A DNA stretch of 64,000 nucleotides. It comes from Sphaerotilus uruguayifluvii. GTDB taxonomy: Bacteria; Pseudomonadota; Gammaproteobacteria; Burkholderiales; Burkholderiaceae_C. Of the stretch, positions 10,353-19,016 are shown one piece after another; position 1 is the stretch's first letter, and the number at the start of each line of letters is the position of its first letter. The notes under the pieces were generated by a model that did no database searches, was not told the DNA's origin, and worked only from the letters and a program-made list of their open reading frames with translations. The stretch spans positions 62,001 to 126,000 of the forward strand of contig NZ_JABSNM010000011.1 in assembly GCF_013294065.1 (NCBI RefSeq), written 5' to 3'. A program made the translations under genes and the position numbers.

Positions 10353-10511
10353 TCAGCGCATCGGGGTCGATGCCGAGGGGGCGGGTGCCGACGCGGGCCG
10401 CGCCTCCGGATCCTTCAGCGTCAGCGGGCCCTTCTGGCCGCATCCGACCGCCAGCAAGGCGGTACAGGCCAGCGCTACACTCGTTTTCAGCACCCGTTGC
10501 CAGCTCTTCAC
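10353..10511 (-). CDS. lptM: LptM (YifL)-like small lipoprotein
   Basis: 52-residue lipoprotein. Translation from GTG gives a basic start, a hydrophobic stretch and the lipobox LAVGC, then the hallmark GCGQKGPL segment and an Ala/Pro/Ser-rich tail ending TPMR. In Escherichia coli LptM assists disulphide maturation of the LPS translocon LptD; transfer of that role here is by homology. AAGGAG lies five to six bases before the GTG. It is divergent from cyaY with 53 bases between starts, a conserved betaproteobacterial pairing. The usual partner lysA is not next to it; the peptide importer lies there instead. Confidence 0.85.
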   Translation of the reverse strand: MKSWQRVLKTSVALACTALLAVGCGQKGPLTLKDPEARPASAPAPSASTPMR

Positions 10512-10564
10512 GTTCGCTCCTTGCGCGATCTTTCCGTCATCTTCCGAGACCCGAGAACCCCGCC

Positions 10565-10942
10565 ATGACCCCGGCCACTCCTTCCGAAGCGACTCCGTCC
10601 GGCCTCAGCGATGCCGAGTACCTCCGCCTTGCCCACGCGGCGCTGGCGGCGATCGAGACGACGATCGACCGCTGGCTCGACGACGATGTCATCGACATCG
10701 ACACCCACCGCACCGGCGGCCTGCTCGAGCTGAGCTTTCCCGGCGGCAGCAAGATCATCCTGAACACCCAGCCGCCGCTGCACGAGATCTGGATGGCCGC
10801 ACGCGCCGGCGGCTACCACTACCGCTGGGTCGACGGCGCCTGGCGCGACACCCGCAGCGGCGAGGAGTTCTTCGCCGCGCTGTCGGCCCAGGCCAGCGCC
10901 CAGGGCGGCCGCACGCTGCGCCTGGAGCCGCCCCGGGGCTGA
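10565..10942 (+). CDS. cyaY: iron donor protein CyaY (bacterial frataxin)
   Basis: 125-residue frataxin homologue that binds iron and modulates IscS-driven Fe-S cluster assembly in the cytoplasm. The acidic first helix ([18 protein letters not shown]), the strand motif [17 protein letters not shown] and the [18 protein letters not shown] block are all present. It carries an N-terminal extension of about 14 residues before [10 protein letters not shown]. It is divergent from lptM and convergent with mrcA (5 bases between stops). A longer frame that enters from dppF is a shadow. Confidence 0.93.
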   Translation: MTPATPSEATPSGLSDAEYLRLAHAALAAIETTIDRWLDDDVIDIDTHRTGGLLELSFPGGSKIILNTQPPLHEIWMAARAGGYHYRWVDGAWRDTRSGEEFFAALSAQASAQGGRTLRLEPPRG

Positions 10943-10947
10943 CTGAG

Positions 10948-13350
10948 TCACTGCGGCGCGCTGGCGCCGCCGCCCCCACCGCCGGCGCTGTCGTCGCGGA
11001 ACAGGTCGAGAATGCCCTTGCGCTCCTCGGCCGCCGGCTTGCTGGCCACGTCGTCCATGCCCAGCGAGCGCACGCCGCCGCCGCCGGCGTTCTCGGCATA
11101 GACCCAGTCGTTGCCGGACTGCACGACGCCGTCGGGCGCGGTGTACTCGACCACCGGCACGTTGCGCAGCGCGTAGCCCATGTAGTCGATCCACACCGGC
11201 AGCGCCAGGCCGCCGCCGGTCTCGCGCTCGCCCAGCGAGCGCGGCGTGTCGTAGCCGATCCACACCACCGCGACCAGCGCCGGGTTGAAGCCGGTGAACC
11301 AGGCGTCCTGCGCGTCGTTGGTCGTGCCGGTCTTGCCGTAGAGGTCCGGGCGCTTGAGCGTGGCCTGGGCCTTCGCGGCCGTGCCCGAGCGGGTGATCTC
11401 CTGCAGCAGCGTGTTCATCAGGAAGGCATTGCGCTCCGGGATCACGCGCATGCGCTCGTCCGGCGCGGTGCGCGGCGGCGTCTGCGCGATCACCTGGCCG
11501 CGCGAGTCGGTGATGCGGGTGATCAGCACCGGATTGACGCGCACGCCGCTGTTGGCGAAGACCGCGTAGGCGTCGGCCATCGACATCGGCGTGACCGAGC
11601 CGGCGCCCAGCGCCATCGTCAGGTAGGCCGGGTGCTTTTCGGCCTCGAAGCCGAAGCGCGTCACCCACTGCTGCGCGTAGGACGGGCCGATCGCCTTCAG
11701 GATGCGGATCGACACCATGTTCTTCGACTTGGCCAGCGCGCGGCGGATCGACATCGGGCCGTCGAACTGGCCGTCGTAGTTCTTCGGCTCCCAGGGCTGG
11801 CTGCCGGTGGTGCCGGCGTCGAAGAACAGCGGCGCGTCGTTGACGACGGTCGTCGGCGAGAAGCCCTTCTCGAGCGCGGCCGAGTAGACGAAGGGCTTGA
11901 AGCTCGAGCCCGGCTGGCGCCAGGCCTGGGTGACGTGGTTGAACTTGCTGCGCGCGTAGTCGAAGCCGCCGACCATCGCGCGGATCTGGCCGCTGCGCGG
12001 ATCCATCGACACGAAGGCGCCCTCGACCTCGGGCTGGTTGACGATCAGCCACTCGCCGCGCGCGCCGCTCTTCATGACCCGGATCACCGCGCCGCGGCGG
12101 ATGCGCTGCTGCGGCGGGGTCTGGTCGAGCAGCGCGCGGGCGGCCAGGCGCAGGCCGTCGCCGCCGACCGAGATGGTCTCGCCGTTCTGCAGCATCGCGC
12201 CGACCTTGCGCGCCGACACCGAGGTCACCACCGCGGCGCGCAGGTCGTCGTAGTCCGGATGGTCCTCGAGCGCCTCGGCGATGCGCGTGTCGAGGCCGGT
12301 GTCGGTGGCGGGCAGCTCGACGAAGGCGCTCGGGCCGCGGTAGGCCTTGCGCTGCTCGTAGTTCATCAGGCCGCGGCGCAGCGCGCGGTAGGCCTGCATC
12401 TGCTCGCTGGCGTTGATCGACAGCTCGACCGTCAGGCCGCGGGTGTAGGCCGCGTCGCCGTACTGCGCGAAGATCAGCTGGCGTGCGGCCTCGACCGCGT
12501 ACTCGGCGTGGACCTCGCTGCTGCGCGGGCTCGGGTAGCTCAGCTCCTGGGCCAGCGCCTCGTCGCGCTGGGCCTCGGTGATGAAGCCGTTCTCGACCAT
12601 TCGTTCCAGGATGTAACGCTGGCGGATGGTCGCGCGCTTGCGGTTGCGGATCGGGTTGTAGGCCGACGGCGCCTTGGGCAGACCGGCGAGCATCGCCGCC
12701 TCGGCCACCGTGATGTCCTTGATCGGCTTGCCGAAGTAGATCTCGCTGGCGGCCGCGAAGCCGTAGGCGCGCTGCCCCAGATAGATCTGGTTCATGTAGA
12801 CCTCGAGGATCTTGCGCTTGCTCAGCTGGCTCTCGATCTTCAGCGACAGCAGGATCTCGTAGATCTTGCGGGTGAAGGTCTTCTCGGTGGGCAGGTAGAA
12901 GTTGCGCGCCACCTGCATCGTGATCGTCGAGGCGCCCTGGCTGCGCGAGTCGCGGAAGTTCTCGACCGCCGCGCGCATGATGCCCTTGAAGTCGATGCCG
13001 CCGTGCTCGTAGAAGCGCGAGTCCTCGATCGCGAGCACGGCCTCCTGCATCACCTTCGGGATCTGGTCGATCGGCAGGTAGCTGCGCCGCTCGTCGCCGT
13101 ACTCGCCGAGCACGACGCCGTCCGACGAGATCACGCGCATCGGCAGCTTGGGCCGGTAGTCGACGAGAGAGTTGATCTCCGGCAGGTTCGGATAGGCCAT
13201 CGCCAGCGCGATGCCCAGGAGGACCAGCATGGACAGCGCTGCTGCCAGCGGCAGGCCGACGATCCAGCCCAGGGTTCGCAGCACCTTCCGGGTGCCTGCC
13301 GATCCCCGGTCAGGACGCGGAGTGTTCGAGGGGGTGCCTTGTTCGCTCAT
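10948..13350 (-). CDS. mrcA: penicillin-binding protein 1A (class A bifunctional peptidoglycan synthase)
   Basis: 800-residue inner-membrane enzyme that polymerises lipid II and cross-links stem peptides. Order: short cytoplasmic tail, one transmembrane helix (about residues 25-52), glycosyltransferase 51 domain with catalytic EDSRFYEHGG (Glu109), an inserted OB-like region, then the transpeptidase domain with SSFK (nucleophile Ser482), SKN and KTGTT. The Gly-rich C-terminal tail is low complexity. Length and layout are normal for PBP1A. It is divergent from the pil operon, an arrangement widely conserved in beta- and gammaproteobacteria. Confidence 0.95.
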   Translation of the reverse strand: MSEQGTPSNTPRPDRGSAGTRKVLRTLGWIVGLPLAAALSMLVLLGIALAMAYPNLPEINSLVDYRPKLPMRVISSDGVVLGEYGDERRSYLPIDQIPKVMQEAVLAIEDSRFYEHGGIDFKGIMRAAVENFRDSRSQGASTITMQVARNFYLPTEKTFTRKIYEILLSLKIESQLSKRKILEVYMNQIYLGQRAYGFAAASEIYFGKPIKDITVAEAAMLAGLPKAPSAYNPIRNRKRATIRQRYILERMVENGFITEAQRDEALAQELSYPSPRSSEVHAEYAVEAARQLIFAQYGDAAYTRGLTVELSINASEQMQAYRALRRGLMNYEQRKAYRGPSAFVELPATDTGLDTRIAEALEDHPDYDDLRAAVVTSVSARKVGAMLQNGETISVGGDGLRLAARALLDQTPPQQRIRRGAVIRVMKSGARGEWLIVNQPEVEGAFVSMDPRSGQIRAMVGGFDYARSKFNHVTQAWRQPGSSFKPFVYSAALEKGFSPTTVVNDAPLFFDAGTTGSQPWEPKNYDGQFDGPMSIRRALAKSKNMVSIRILKAIGPSYAQQWVTRFGFEAEKHPAYLTMALGAGSVTPMSMADAYAVFANSGVRVNPVLITRITDSRGQVIAQTPPRTAPDERMRVIPERNAFLMNTLLQEITRSGTAAKAQATLKRPDLYGKTGTTNDAQDAWFTGFNPALVAVVWIGYDTPRSLGERETGGGLALPVWIDYMGYALRNVPVVEYTAPDGVVQSGNDWVYAENAGGGGVRSLGMDDVASKPAAEERKGILDLFRDDSAGGGGGGASAPQ

Positions 13351-13582
13351 GGACTCCCGCGCGGTCCGGACAGGGAAGGAAGGAGAAGGCCCGCGCGTGC
13401 GGCGGATTATAGGAACTGCTCACGTACCGGGAGATACGTTTGTAACGGCCGCGGCTCGGGCTCTTGTCCGTGCTCCGCTATCGTGCTTGAGTGGCATGCT
13501 CTGCCCTGCGCATCCCGGTGTCGGGTTTGCAACGTTCCCGGATCGGCAAAGCCGGGATATCCTTTGTCCCTCAATGCCTTTG

Positions 13583-13611
13583 TTGATAGCATTGAAGTGA
13601 TTTGTTAACAG
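13583..13611 (+). promoter_or_regulatory. candidate promoter of the pilMNOPQ operon
   Basis: TTGATA (13583-13588; 5/6 to the -35 consensus), a 17-base spacer and TAACAG (only 3/6 to the -10 consensus). A start near 13618 would exclude the upstream ATGs and support translation of pilM from the GTG at 13648. The rest of the 297-base mrcA-pilM interval is lower in GC than the genes and holds no other recognised element. Confidence 0.25.
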
Positions 13612-13647
13612 TCCGGCATGTCTTCGGGCATGTTTTTGGGGAATTGC

Positions 13648-14727
13648 GTGGGCTTTCTTGACCTCCTTCTGGGCCGTCGGCATGCGTCCCTGATCGGTCT
13701 GGACCTGAATTCGTCGGGGGCCAAGCTGGTCGAACTCGGCCAGACCTCGTCGGGCGAGTACGTCGTGGAGCGCTTTGCCAGCGAAGGCTTCGAGAAGGGC
13801 TGGGTCAACGACGGCGTCATCGAGAAGTTCGACGAGGTGTCGGAGGCGGTCCAGCGCCTGGTGCAGCGCAGCGGCACCCGCACGAAGCAGGTCGCGATGG
13901 CGATGCCGCAGTCGGCCGTCATCACGAAGAAGATCATCCTGCCCGGCGGCCTGAGCGAGGAAGAGCTCGAGCTCCAGGTCGAGGCCGAGGCGCACCAGTA
14001 CATTCCGTTCTCGCTCGACGAGGTGAGCCTGGACTTCTGCGTCATCGGGCCGAGCCCGGACCAGGTCGGCGACGTCGAGGTGCTGATCGCGGCCTCGCGC
14101 AAGGACCGGGTGCAGGATCGCCAGGGCCTGGCCGAGGCGGCCGGGCTGAAGCTGGTGGTGCTCGACATCGAGTCCAACGCCTCGCGGCTGGCGATGAGCC
14201 GCGTCGTCGAGGGCCTGCCCAACCAGGGCCGCGACGCGCTGGTGGCGCTGTTCGAGATCGGGGCCGACTCGACCAGCCTGAAGGTGCTGCGCGACGACGA
14301 CATCCTGTACGACCGCGACCAGGCCTTCGGCAGCGCTCAGCTGACGCAGCTGATCGTGCGCCAGTACGGCCTGACCTTCGACGAGGCCGAGCAGCGCCGC
14401 GCCAACGGCGATCTGCCCGAGGACTACGAGTCGACGCTGCTGGCGCCCTTCATCGACAGCCTGGCTCAGGAGATCGGCCGGGCGCTGCAGTATTTCTTCA
14501 CCAGCACGCCGCACCACAAGGTCCACTACGTGATGCTGTCGGGCAACTCGGCGACGCTGCCCGGACTGAAGGAGCGGGTGACCGAGTTCACCGGCTTCGC
14601 CACCCAGATCGTCAGTCCGTTCAACGGCATGCGCATCGGCTCCGCGGTGCGCGAGAGCAAGCTGCGCCGCGAGGCGCCGTCCTATCTGATCGCCTGCGGT
14701 CTGGCGATGCGGAGATTCCTCCAATGA
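13648..14727 (+). CDS. pilM: type IV pilus assembly protein PilM
   Basis: 359-residue actin-like cytoplasmic ATPase that links the inner-membrane PilN/PilO platform to the pilus motor. The family start GFLDLLLGRR..SLIGLDLNSSGAKLVEL is clear, followed by AMPQSAVITKKIILPGG and phosphate-binding elements such as VALFEIGADSTSLKV and YVMLSGNSATLPGL. In-frame ATGs lie at 13618 and 13630, but family similarity and GGGGA five bases upstream favour this GTG. It starts a five-gene operon and overlaps pilN by ATGA. Confidence 0.92.
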   Translation: MGFLDLLLGRRHASLIGLDLNSSGAKLVELGQTSSGEYVVERFASEGFEKGWVNDGVIEKFDEVSEAVQRLVQRSGTRTKQVAMAMPQSAVITKKIILPGGLSEEELELQVEAEAHQYIPFSLDEVSLDFCVIGPSPDQVGDVEVLIAASRKDRVQDRQGLAEAAGLKLVVLDIESNASRLAMSRVVEGLPNQGRDALVALFEIGADSTSLKVLRDDDILYDRDQAFGSAQLTQLIVRQYGLTFDEAEQRRANGDLPEDYESTLLAPFIDSLAQEIGRALQYFFTSTPHHKVHYVMLSGNSATLPGLKERVTEFTGFATQIVSPFNGMRIGSAVRESKLRREAPSYLIACGLAMRRFLQ

Positions 14728-15365
14728 TCCTGATCAACCTCCTCCCGCACCGGGAAGAGAAGCGCAGGCGTCGCCAGCAGGCGTTCTACGCCGGCATCGG
14801 CTTGGCCGTGCTGGCCGGCGTGCTGATCGCGGCCGCCTGGTCGCTGGTGCTCGGCGAGGTCACTCGCGAGCAGACCTCGCGCAACGAGTTCCTGCAGTCC
14901 GAGATCGGGCGCCTCGAGGCGCAGATCAAGGACATCGCCTCGCTGAAGACCGAGATCGAGGCCCTGAAGGCGCGCCAGAAGGTCGTCGAGGACTTCCAGA
15001 TCGACCGCAACATGCCGGTGCACCTGCTCAACGAGCTGGCCGCGCAGACGCCCGAGGGCGTCTACCTGAGCCGCGTGCAGCAGGACGGCCAGGCGATCAA
15101 CATCACCGGCGTGGCGCAGACCAACGAGCGCGTCTCGGAGTTCCTGCGCAACACCGCGCGCAGCTCAAAGTGGCTGAGCCGGCCGGAGCTGGTCGAGATC
15201 AAGGCCGCGCCGGTGGCGCCCAACGCGCGCGACCCGAAGCGGCTGTTCGACTTCTCGGTGAAGCTGACGCTGCGCCGTCCTCAGGACCTGGAGCAGGCCG
15301 ACCGGCCGGCCGGGGCCGCCTCCGGCGCGGCGCCGGCCGCGTCGGCGCCGGCAGGCCACGGCTGA
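14724..15365 (+). CDS. pilN: type IV pilus assembly protein PilN
   Basis: 213-residue bitopic inner-membrane protein of the alignment complex. The conserved N-terminal INLLPHREEKRRRR, which inserts into PilM, is followed by one transmembrane helix (about 20-45), a periplasmic coiled coil rich in Glu/Lys/Leu (about 50-95) and the ferredoxin-like fold (GVYLSRVQQDGQAINITG). The last 25 residues are Ala/Gly/Pro-rich. It starts inside the pilM stop codon. Confidence 0.93.
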   Translation: MILINLLPHREEKRRRRQQAFYAGIGLAVLAGVLIAAAWSLVLGEVTREQTSRNEFLQSEIGRLEAQIKDIASLKTEIEALKARQKVVEDFQIDRNMPVHLLNELAAQTPEGVYLSRVQQDGQAINITGVAQTNERVSEFLRNTARSSKWLSRPELVEIKAAPVAPNARDPKRLFDFSVKLTLRRPQDLEQADRPAGAASGAAPAASAPAGHG

Positions 15366-15381
15366 AAGCGGCAATCCGATC

Positions 15382-16119
15382 ATGGCCATCCGTCCCTCCA
15401 TGAACATCGAACTCGACACGCTGGCCGAGCAGGTCGCCTCGCAGTTCCGCAATCTCGATCCGAACAAGCCGGGCCAGTGGCCGCTGCTGCCCAAGCTGGC
15501 CGCCTGGCTCGCGGTGACGGCCGTCACCGTCGGCCTGGGCTGGTTCGCGCTGATCTCCGACGCCTCCGACGAGCTCGAGAGCGCGCGCAACCGCGAGGCC
15601 ACGCTGAAGAACGAGTACCAGGCCAAGCTCGCGCAGGCGATCAACCTCGACGAGCTGCGCAAGCAGAAGCTGCAGGTGCAGGAATACGTGACCCAGCTCG
15701 AGCGCCAGCTCCCCGGCAAGGCCGAGATGGACGCGCTGCTGTCGGACATCAACCAGGCCGGCCTCGGCCGCGGGCTGCAGTTCGAGCTCTTCCGTCCGGG
15801 CCAGGAGATCGTGCGCGACTACTACGCCGAGCTGCCGATCTCGCTGCGCGTGACCGGCCGCTATCACGACATCGGCTCCTTCGCCGCCGACGTCGCCAAC
15901 CTGTCGCGCATCGTCACGCTGCACAACCTCGTCATCTCGGTGCCGACGCCCGGCAGCGGCCAGGCGGCGCAGGCCGCGCCCGGCGCGCCGCTGGCGATGG
16001 AGGCGGTCGCGCGCACCTACCGCTATCTCGATCCGGCCGAGGTCACCGAGCGGCGCAAGGCGCAGCAGGCCGCCGCGCGCGACGGCAAGGGCCCGAAGCC
16101 CGCAGGAGGCACGCCATGA
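15382..16119 (+). CDS. pilO: type IV pilus assembly protein PilO
   Basis: 245-residue bitopic inner-membrane protein that pairs with PilN and recruits PilP. A cytoplasmic tail (NLDPNKPGQWPLLPKL) precedes the single transmembrane helix (about 40-60), a coiled coil (about 65-110) and the periplasmic fold with ELPISLRVTGRYHDIGSFAADVANLSRIV, the strongest family motif. The C-terminus is rich in Ala/Lys/Gly. It overlaps pilP by ATGA. Confidence 0.93.
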   Translation: MAIRPSMNIELDTLAEQVASQFRNLDPNKPGQWPLLPKLAAWLAVTAVTVGLGWFALISDASDELESARNREATLKNEYQAKLAQAINLDELRKQKLQVQEYVTQLERQLPGKAEMDALLSDINQAGLGRGLQFELFRPGQEIVRDYYAELPISLRVTGRYHDIGSFAADVANLSRIVTLHNLVISVPTPGSGQAAQAAPGAPLAMEAVARTYRYLDPAEVTERRKAQQAAARDGKGPKPAGGTP

Positions 16120-16685
16120 GCACGCGCACCGCCGATTCCCGGACCGGGCTGCGACTGCTGGCCGGGGCCGCGGCCCTGGGGCTGCTGGCGCTGGCCGGCT
16201 GCTCCGATCCGCACGAGGAACTGCGCGCCTGGATGGAGGAGCAGCGCCGCACCGCGCGCCCGCATGTCTCGCCGCTGGTGCCGCCGCGCCGCTTCGATCC
16301 GGAGCCCTACCGCGCCGTCACGCAGGTCGAGCCCTTCAGCGTGCAGAAGCTGCAGGGCCTGCTCAAGCAGGAGAGCCGCCAGCCCAACTCGCTGCTCGCC
16401 GCCGAGATGAACCGCCGCCGCGAGCCGCTCGAGGCCTATCCGCTCGACGCGCTGGCGATGGTCGGCAGCGTCACCCGCGGCGGCCAGCCCTACGCGCTGC
16501 TGAAGGCCGACAGCCTGATCTACCAAGTCAAGGTGGGTGACCACATGGGCCAGAACTACGGCCGCATCACCCGCATCACGGAAACCGAGATTGCCCTGCG
16601 CGAACTCGTGCCTGACACCCTCGGAGAAATCGTCGAGCGCACCAGCACGCTGACCCTCCAGGAGCGGGCCCAGGAGAAGCGATGA
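16116..16685 (+). CDS. pilP: type IV pilus assembly lipoprotein PilP
   Basis: 189-residue inner-membrane lipoprotein that bridges PilN/PilO to the secretin PilQ. The lipobox LALAGC places the lipidated Cys at 29, followed by DPHEELRAWMEEQRR, a flexible linker and the HR-like domain with VGSVTRGGQPYALLKADSLIYQVKVGDHMGQNYGRI, diagnostic for PilP. It overlaps both neighbours by ATGA, so it is translated as part of the operon. Confidence 0.94.
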   Translation: MSTRTADSRTGLRLLAGAAALGLLALAGCSDPHEELRAWMEEQRRTARPHVSPLVPPRRFDPEPYRAVTQVEPFSVQKLQGLLKQESRQPNSLLAAEMNRRREPLEAYPLDALAMVGSVTRGGQPYALLKADSLIYQVKVGDHMGQNYGRITRITETEIALRELVPDTLGEIVERTSTLTLQERAQEKR

Positions 16686-18877
16686 AGACCACCGAGGAAA
16701 ACGCCCGACCGATGATCTCCCGCTGGAGCATGCGCCTGGCCGCACTGGCTGCGCTGGCTGCCGCGCCGGCCATCGGTTTCGCGCAGAACGCGATCCAGTC
16801 GCTGACCAACGGCCTGAAGGACGGCAGCGAGGTGATCCGGCTGGAGTTCAGCGAGCCGCTGACGGCGCCGCCGGCCGGCTTCGTGCTGCAGTCGCCGGCC
16901 CGGGTCGCGCTCGACCTGCCCGGCGTCGTCAACGCCACCGGTCGCGGCACGCAGGAGGTCAACCAGGGCAACCTGCGCTCGATCGCGCTGGCCCAGGGCA
17001 GCGACCGCACCCGGCTGGTGCTGAACCTGAAGCAGGCCACCCGCTACCGCGCCGAGATCGACGGCAAGGCGCTGGTCGTGACGCTGGACCCGGTCACCGT
17101 GCCGACCGCCACGCCGGCGGCCGCGCCGGGCGGCGTGCGTGCGTCGGCCGAGCCGCTGCACTTCGCCGACAGCCACAACGCCTCGGCCGAGGCGCTGCGC
17201 GACATCGACTTCCGCCGCGGCCGCGACGGGGCCGGCCGGGTCGTCGTCGACCTGGCGAGCAACCAGGTCGGCGTCGACATCCGCCAGCAGGGCCAGAACC
17301 TGATCGTCGAGTTCCTGCGCTCGACCGCCCCGCAGGGGCTGCGCCGCCGCCTCGACGTGACCGACTTCGGCACGCCGGTGCAGTCGGTCTCGACGACGCA
17401 GGTCGGCGACCGGGTGCGCATGACCATCGAGCCGCGCGGCAACTGGGAGCACAGCGCCTACCAGACCGACAGCCAGTTCGTGCTCGAGGTCCGGCCGGTC
17501 AAGGTCGACCCGCAGAAGCTCACCGCCGGCCCCGGCTTCAGCGGCGACAAGCTGTCGCTGAACTTCCAGAGCATCGAGGTGCGGGCGCTGCTGCAGGTCA
17601 TCGCCGACTTCACCAACTTCAACATCGTCACCAGCGACACCGTGACCGGCAACGTCACGCTGCGGCTGAAGGACGTGCCCTGGGACCAGGCGCTCGACAT
17701 CATCCTGCAGGCCAAGGGCCTGGGCGTGAAGAAGCAGGGCAACGTGCTGTGGGTCGCGCCGAAGGACGAGCTCGCCGCGAAGGAGAAGTCCGAGCTCGAG
17801 GCCAAGGCCCAGGTGGCCGAGCTCGAGCCGCTGCGCACGCAGTCCTTCCAGCTCAACTACACCAAGGCCGAGGAGATCGCCAAGAGCCTGTCGGGCCAGC
17901 AGTCGACGGCCTCTGCCGGGGCCAGCGGCTCGGCGACCCGGCTGCTGTCCAAGCGCGGCTCGGTGATCTCGGAGTCGCGCACCAACCAGCTCTTCGTCAC
18001 CGACATCCCGGCCAAGCTCGAGGAGATCGGCCAGATGATCGCCAAGATCGACATCCCGGTGCGCCAGGTGATGATCGAGGCGCGCATCGTCGAGGCCGAG
18101 GACACCTTCGGCCGATCGCTGGGCGTCAAGCTCGGCAGCAGCGACCGGCGGGGCGTCAACGGCGGCGTGCCGGGCTGGAACGTCGGCCTGGGCAACCTCG
18201 CGGTCGGCGGCAACTACGGCGGCATCGGCTACACCACCGGCCAGTCCTCGACCAACGACTACAGCAACACCCAGTTCGTCAACCTGCCCGCCAGCACGAC
18301 CAGCCTGGGCGGTGCCAGCGCGGCCACCTTCGCGCTGTCGCTGTTCGGCGCGGCGTCGAACCGCTTCCTGAACCTGGAGCTGTCGGCGCTGGAGGCCGAA
18401 GGCCGCGGCAAGCTGGTGTCGAGCCCGCGTGTCATCACCGCCGACCAGGTCAAGGCGCTGATCGAGCAGGGCACCGAGCTGCCCTACCAGTCGGCGACGT
18501 CCAGCGGCGCCACCGCGATCCAGTTCCGCAAGGCCAACCTGAAGCTCGAGGTCGTGCCACAGATCACGCCCGAGGGCAACATCATCCTCGACGTCGACGT
18601 CAACAAGGACAGCGTCGGCCAGTCGACCTCGGCCGGCTACGCGATCAACACCAAGCATGTGAAGACGCAGGTGCTGGTCGAGAACGGCGGCACCGTGGTG
18701 ATCGGCGGCATCTTCCAGATCGACGAGACCGAGTCGGTCAACAAGGTGCCGCTGCTCGGCGACATTCCCTACCTGGGCGCGCTGTTCCGCAACAAGACCC
18801 GCGCGACCAGCAAGACCGAGCTGCTGGTCTTCCTGACGCCGAAGGTCATCACCGATCGCAGCGCCGCGGCGCGTTGA
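16682..18877 (+). CDS. pilQ: type IV pilus secretin PilQ
   Basis: 731-residue outer-membrane secretin through which the pilus passes. A signal peptide (to about residue 34), two AMIN-type peptidoglycan-binding domains (about 45-130 and 155-255), the STN/N0 domain (ALLQVIADFTNFNIV), an N1 domain, and the secretin core with VRQVMIEARIVEAED and VVIGGIFQIDE, ending TELLVFLTPKVI. A Gly/Asn/Ser-rich insert (about residues 495-560) breaks the secretin domain. It is the last gene of pilMNOPQ; aroK would normally follow but an Ig-like gene comes first. Confidence 0.95.
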   Translation: MKTTEENARPMISRWSMRLAALAALAAAPAIGFAQNAIQSLTNGLKDGSEVIRLEFSEPLTAPPAGFVLQSPARVALDLPGVVNATGRGTQEVNQGNLRSIALAQGSDRTRLVLNLKQATRYRAEIDGKALVVTLDPVTVPTATPAAAPGGVRASAEPLHFADSHNASAEALRDIDFRRGRDGAGRVVVDLASNQVGVDIRQQGQNLIVEFLRSTAPQGLRRRLDVTDFGTPVQSVSTTQVGDRVRMTIEPRGNWEHSAYQTDSQFVLEVRPVKVDPQKLTAGPGFSGDKLSLNFQSIEVRALLQVIADFTNFNIVTSDTVTGNVTLRLKDVPWDQALDIILQAKGLGVKKQGNVLWVAPKDELAAKEKSELEAKAQVAELEPLRTQSFQLNYTKAEEIAKSLSGQQSTASAGASGSATRLLSKRGSVISESRTNQLFVTDIPAKLEEIGQMIAKIDIPVRQVMIEARIVEAEDTFGRSLGVKLGSSDRRGVNGGVPGWNVGLGNLAVGGNYGGIGYTTGQSSTNDYSNTQFVNLPASTTSLGGASAATFALSLFGAASNRFLNLELSALEAEGRGKLVSSPRVITADQVKALIEQGTELPYQSATSSGATAIQFRKANLKLEVVPQITPEGNIILDVDVNKDSVGQSTSAGYAINTKHVKTQVLVENGGTVVIGGIFQIDETESVNKVPLLGDIPYLGALFRNKTRATSKTELLVFLTPKVITDRSAAAR

Positions 18878-18889
18878 TGGTTCACGGCA

Positions 18890-18912
18890 GGACCGTCCGG
18901 GTGGCACGGTCC
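18890..18912 (+). terminator. weak hairpin after pilQ
   Basis: 7-bp stem GGACCGT/ACGGTCC with a nine-base loop, 12 bases after the pilQ stop. No T run follows, so at most it is a weak or Rho-assisted terminator separating pilQ from the Ig-like gene. Confidence 0.3.
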
Positions 18913-19016
18913 GGTCTGTCCGGGCGCTCCCGGAGCATGCAGAATCGACAAGAACGCGCACGCCCCGCCTCGGGCCGGGCGTCGCGCAGGAGCCGCAAGG
19001 CAGAGCAGGGGAATCC

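Noticed and set aside
13527-13560. CCCGG..CCGGG hairpin in the mrcA-pilM interval
   Set aside because: Only five base pairs and no T run; not convincing as terminator or operator.
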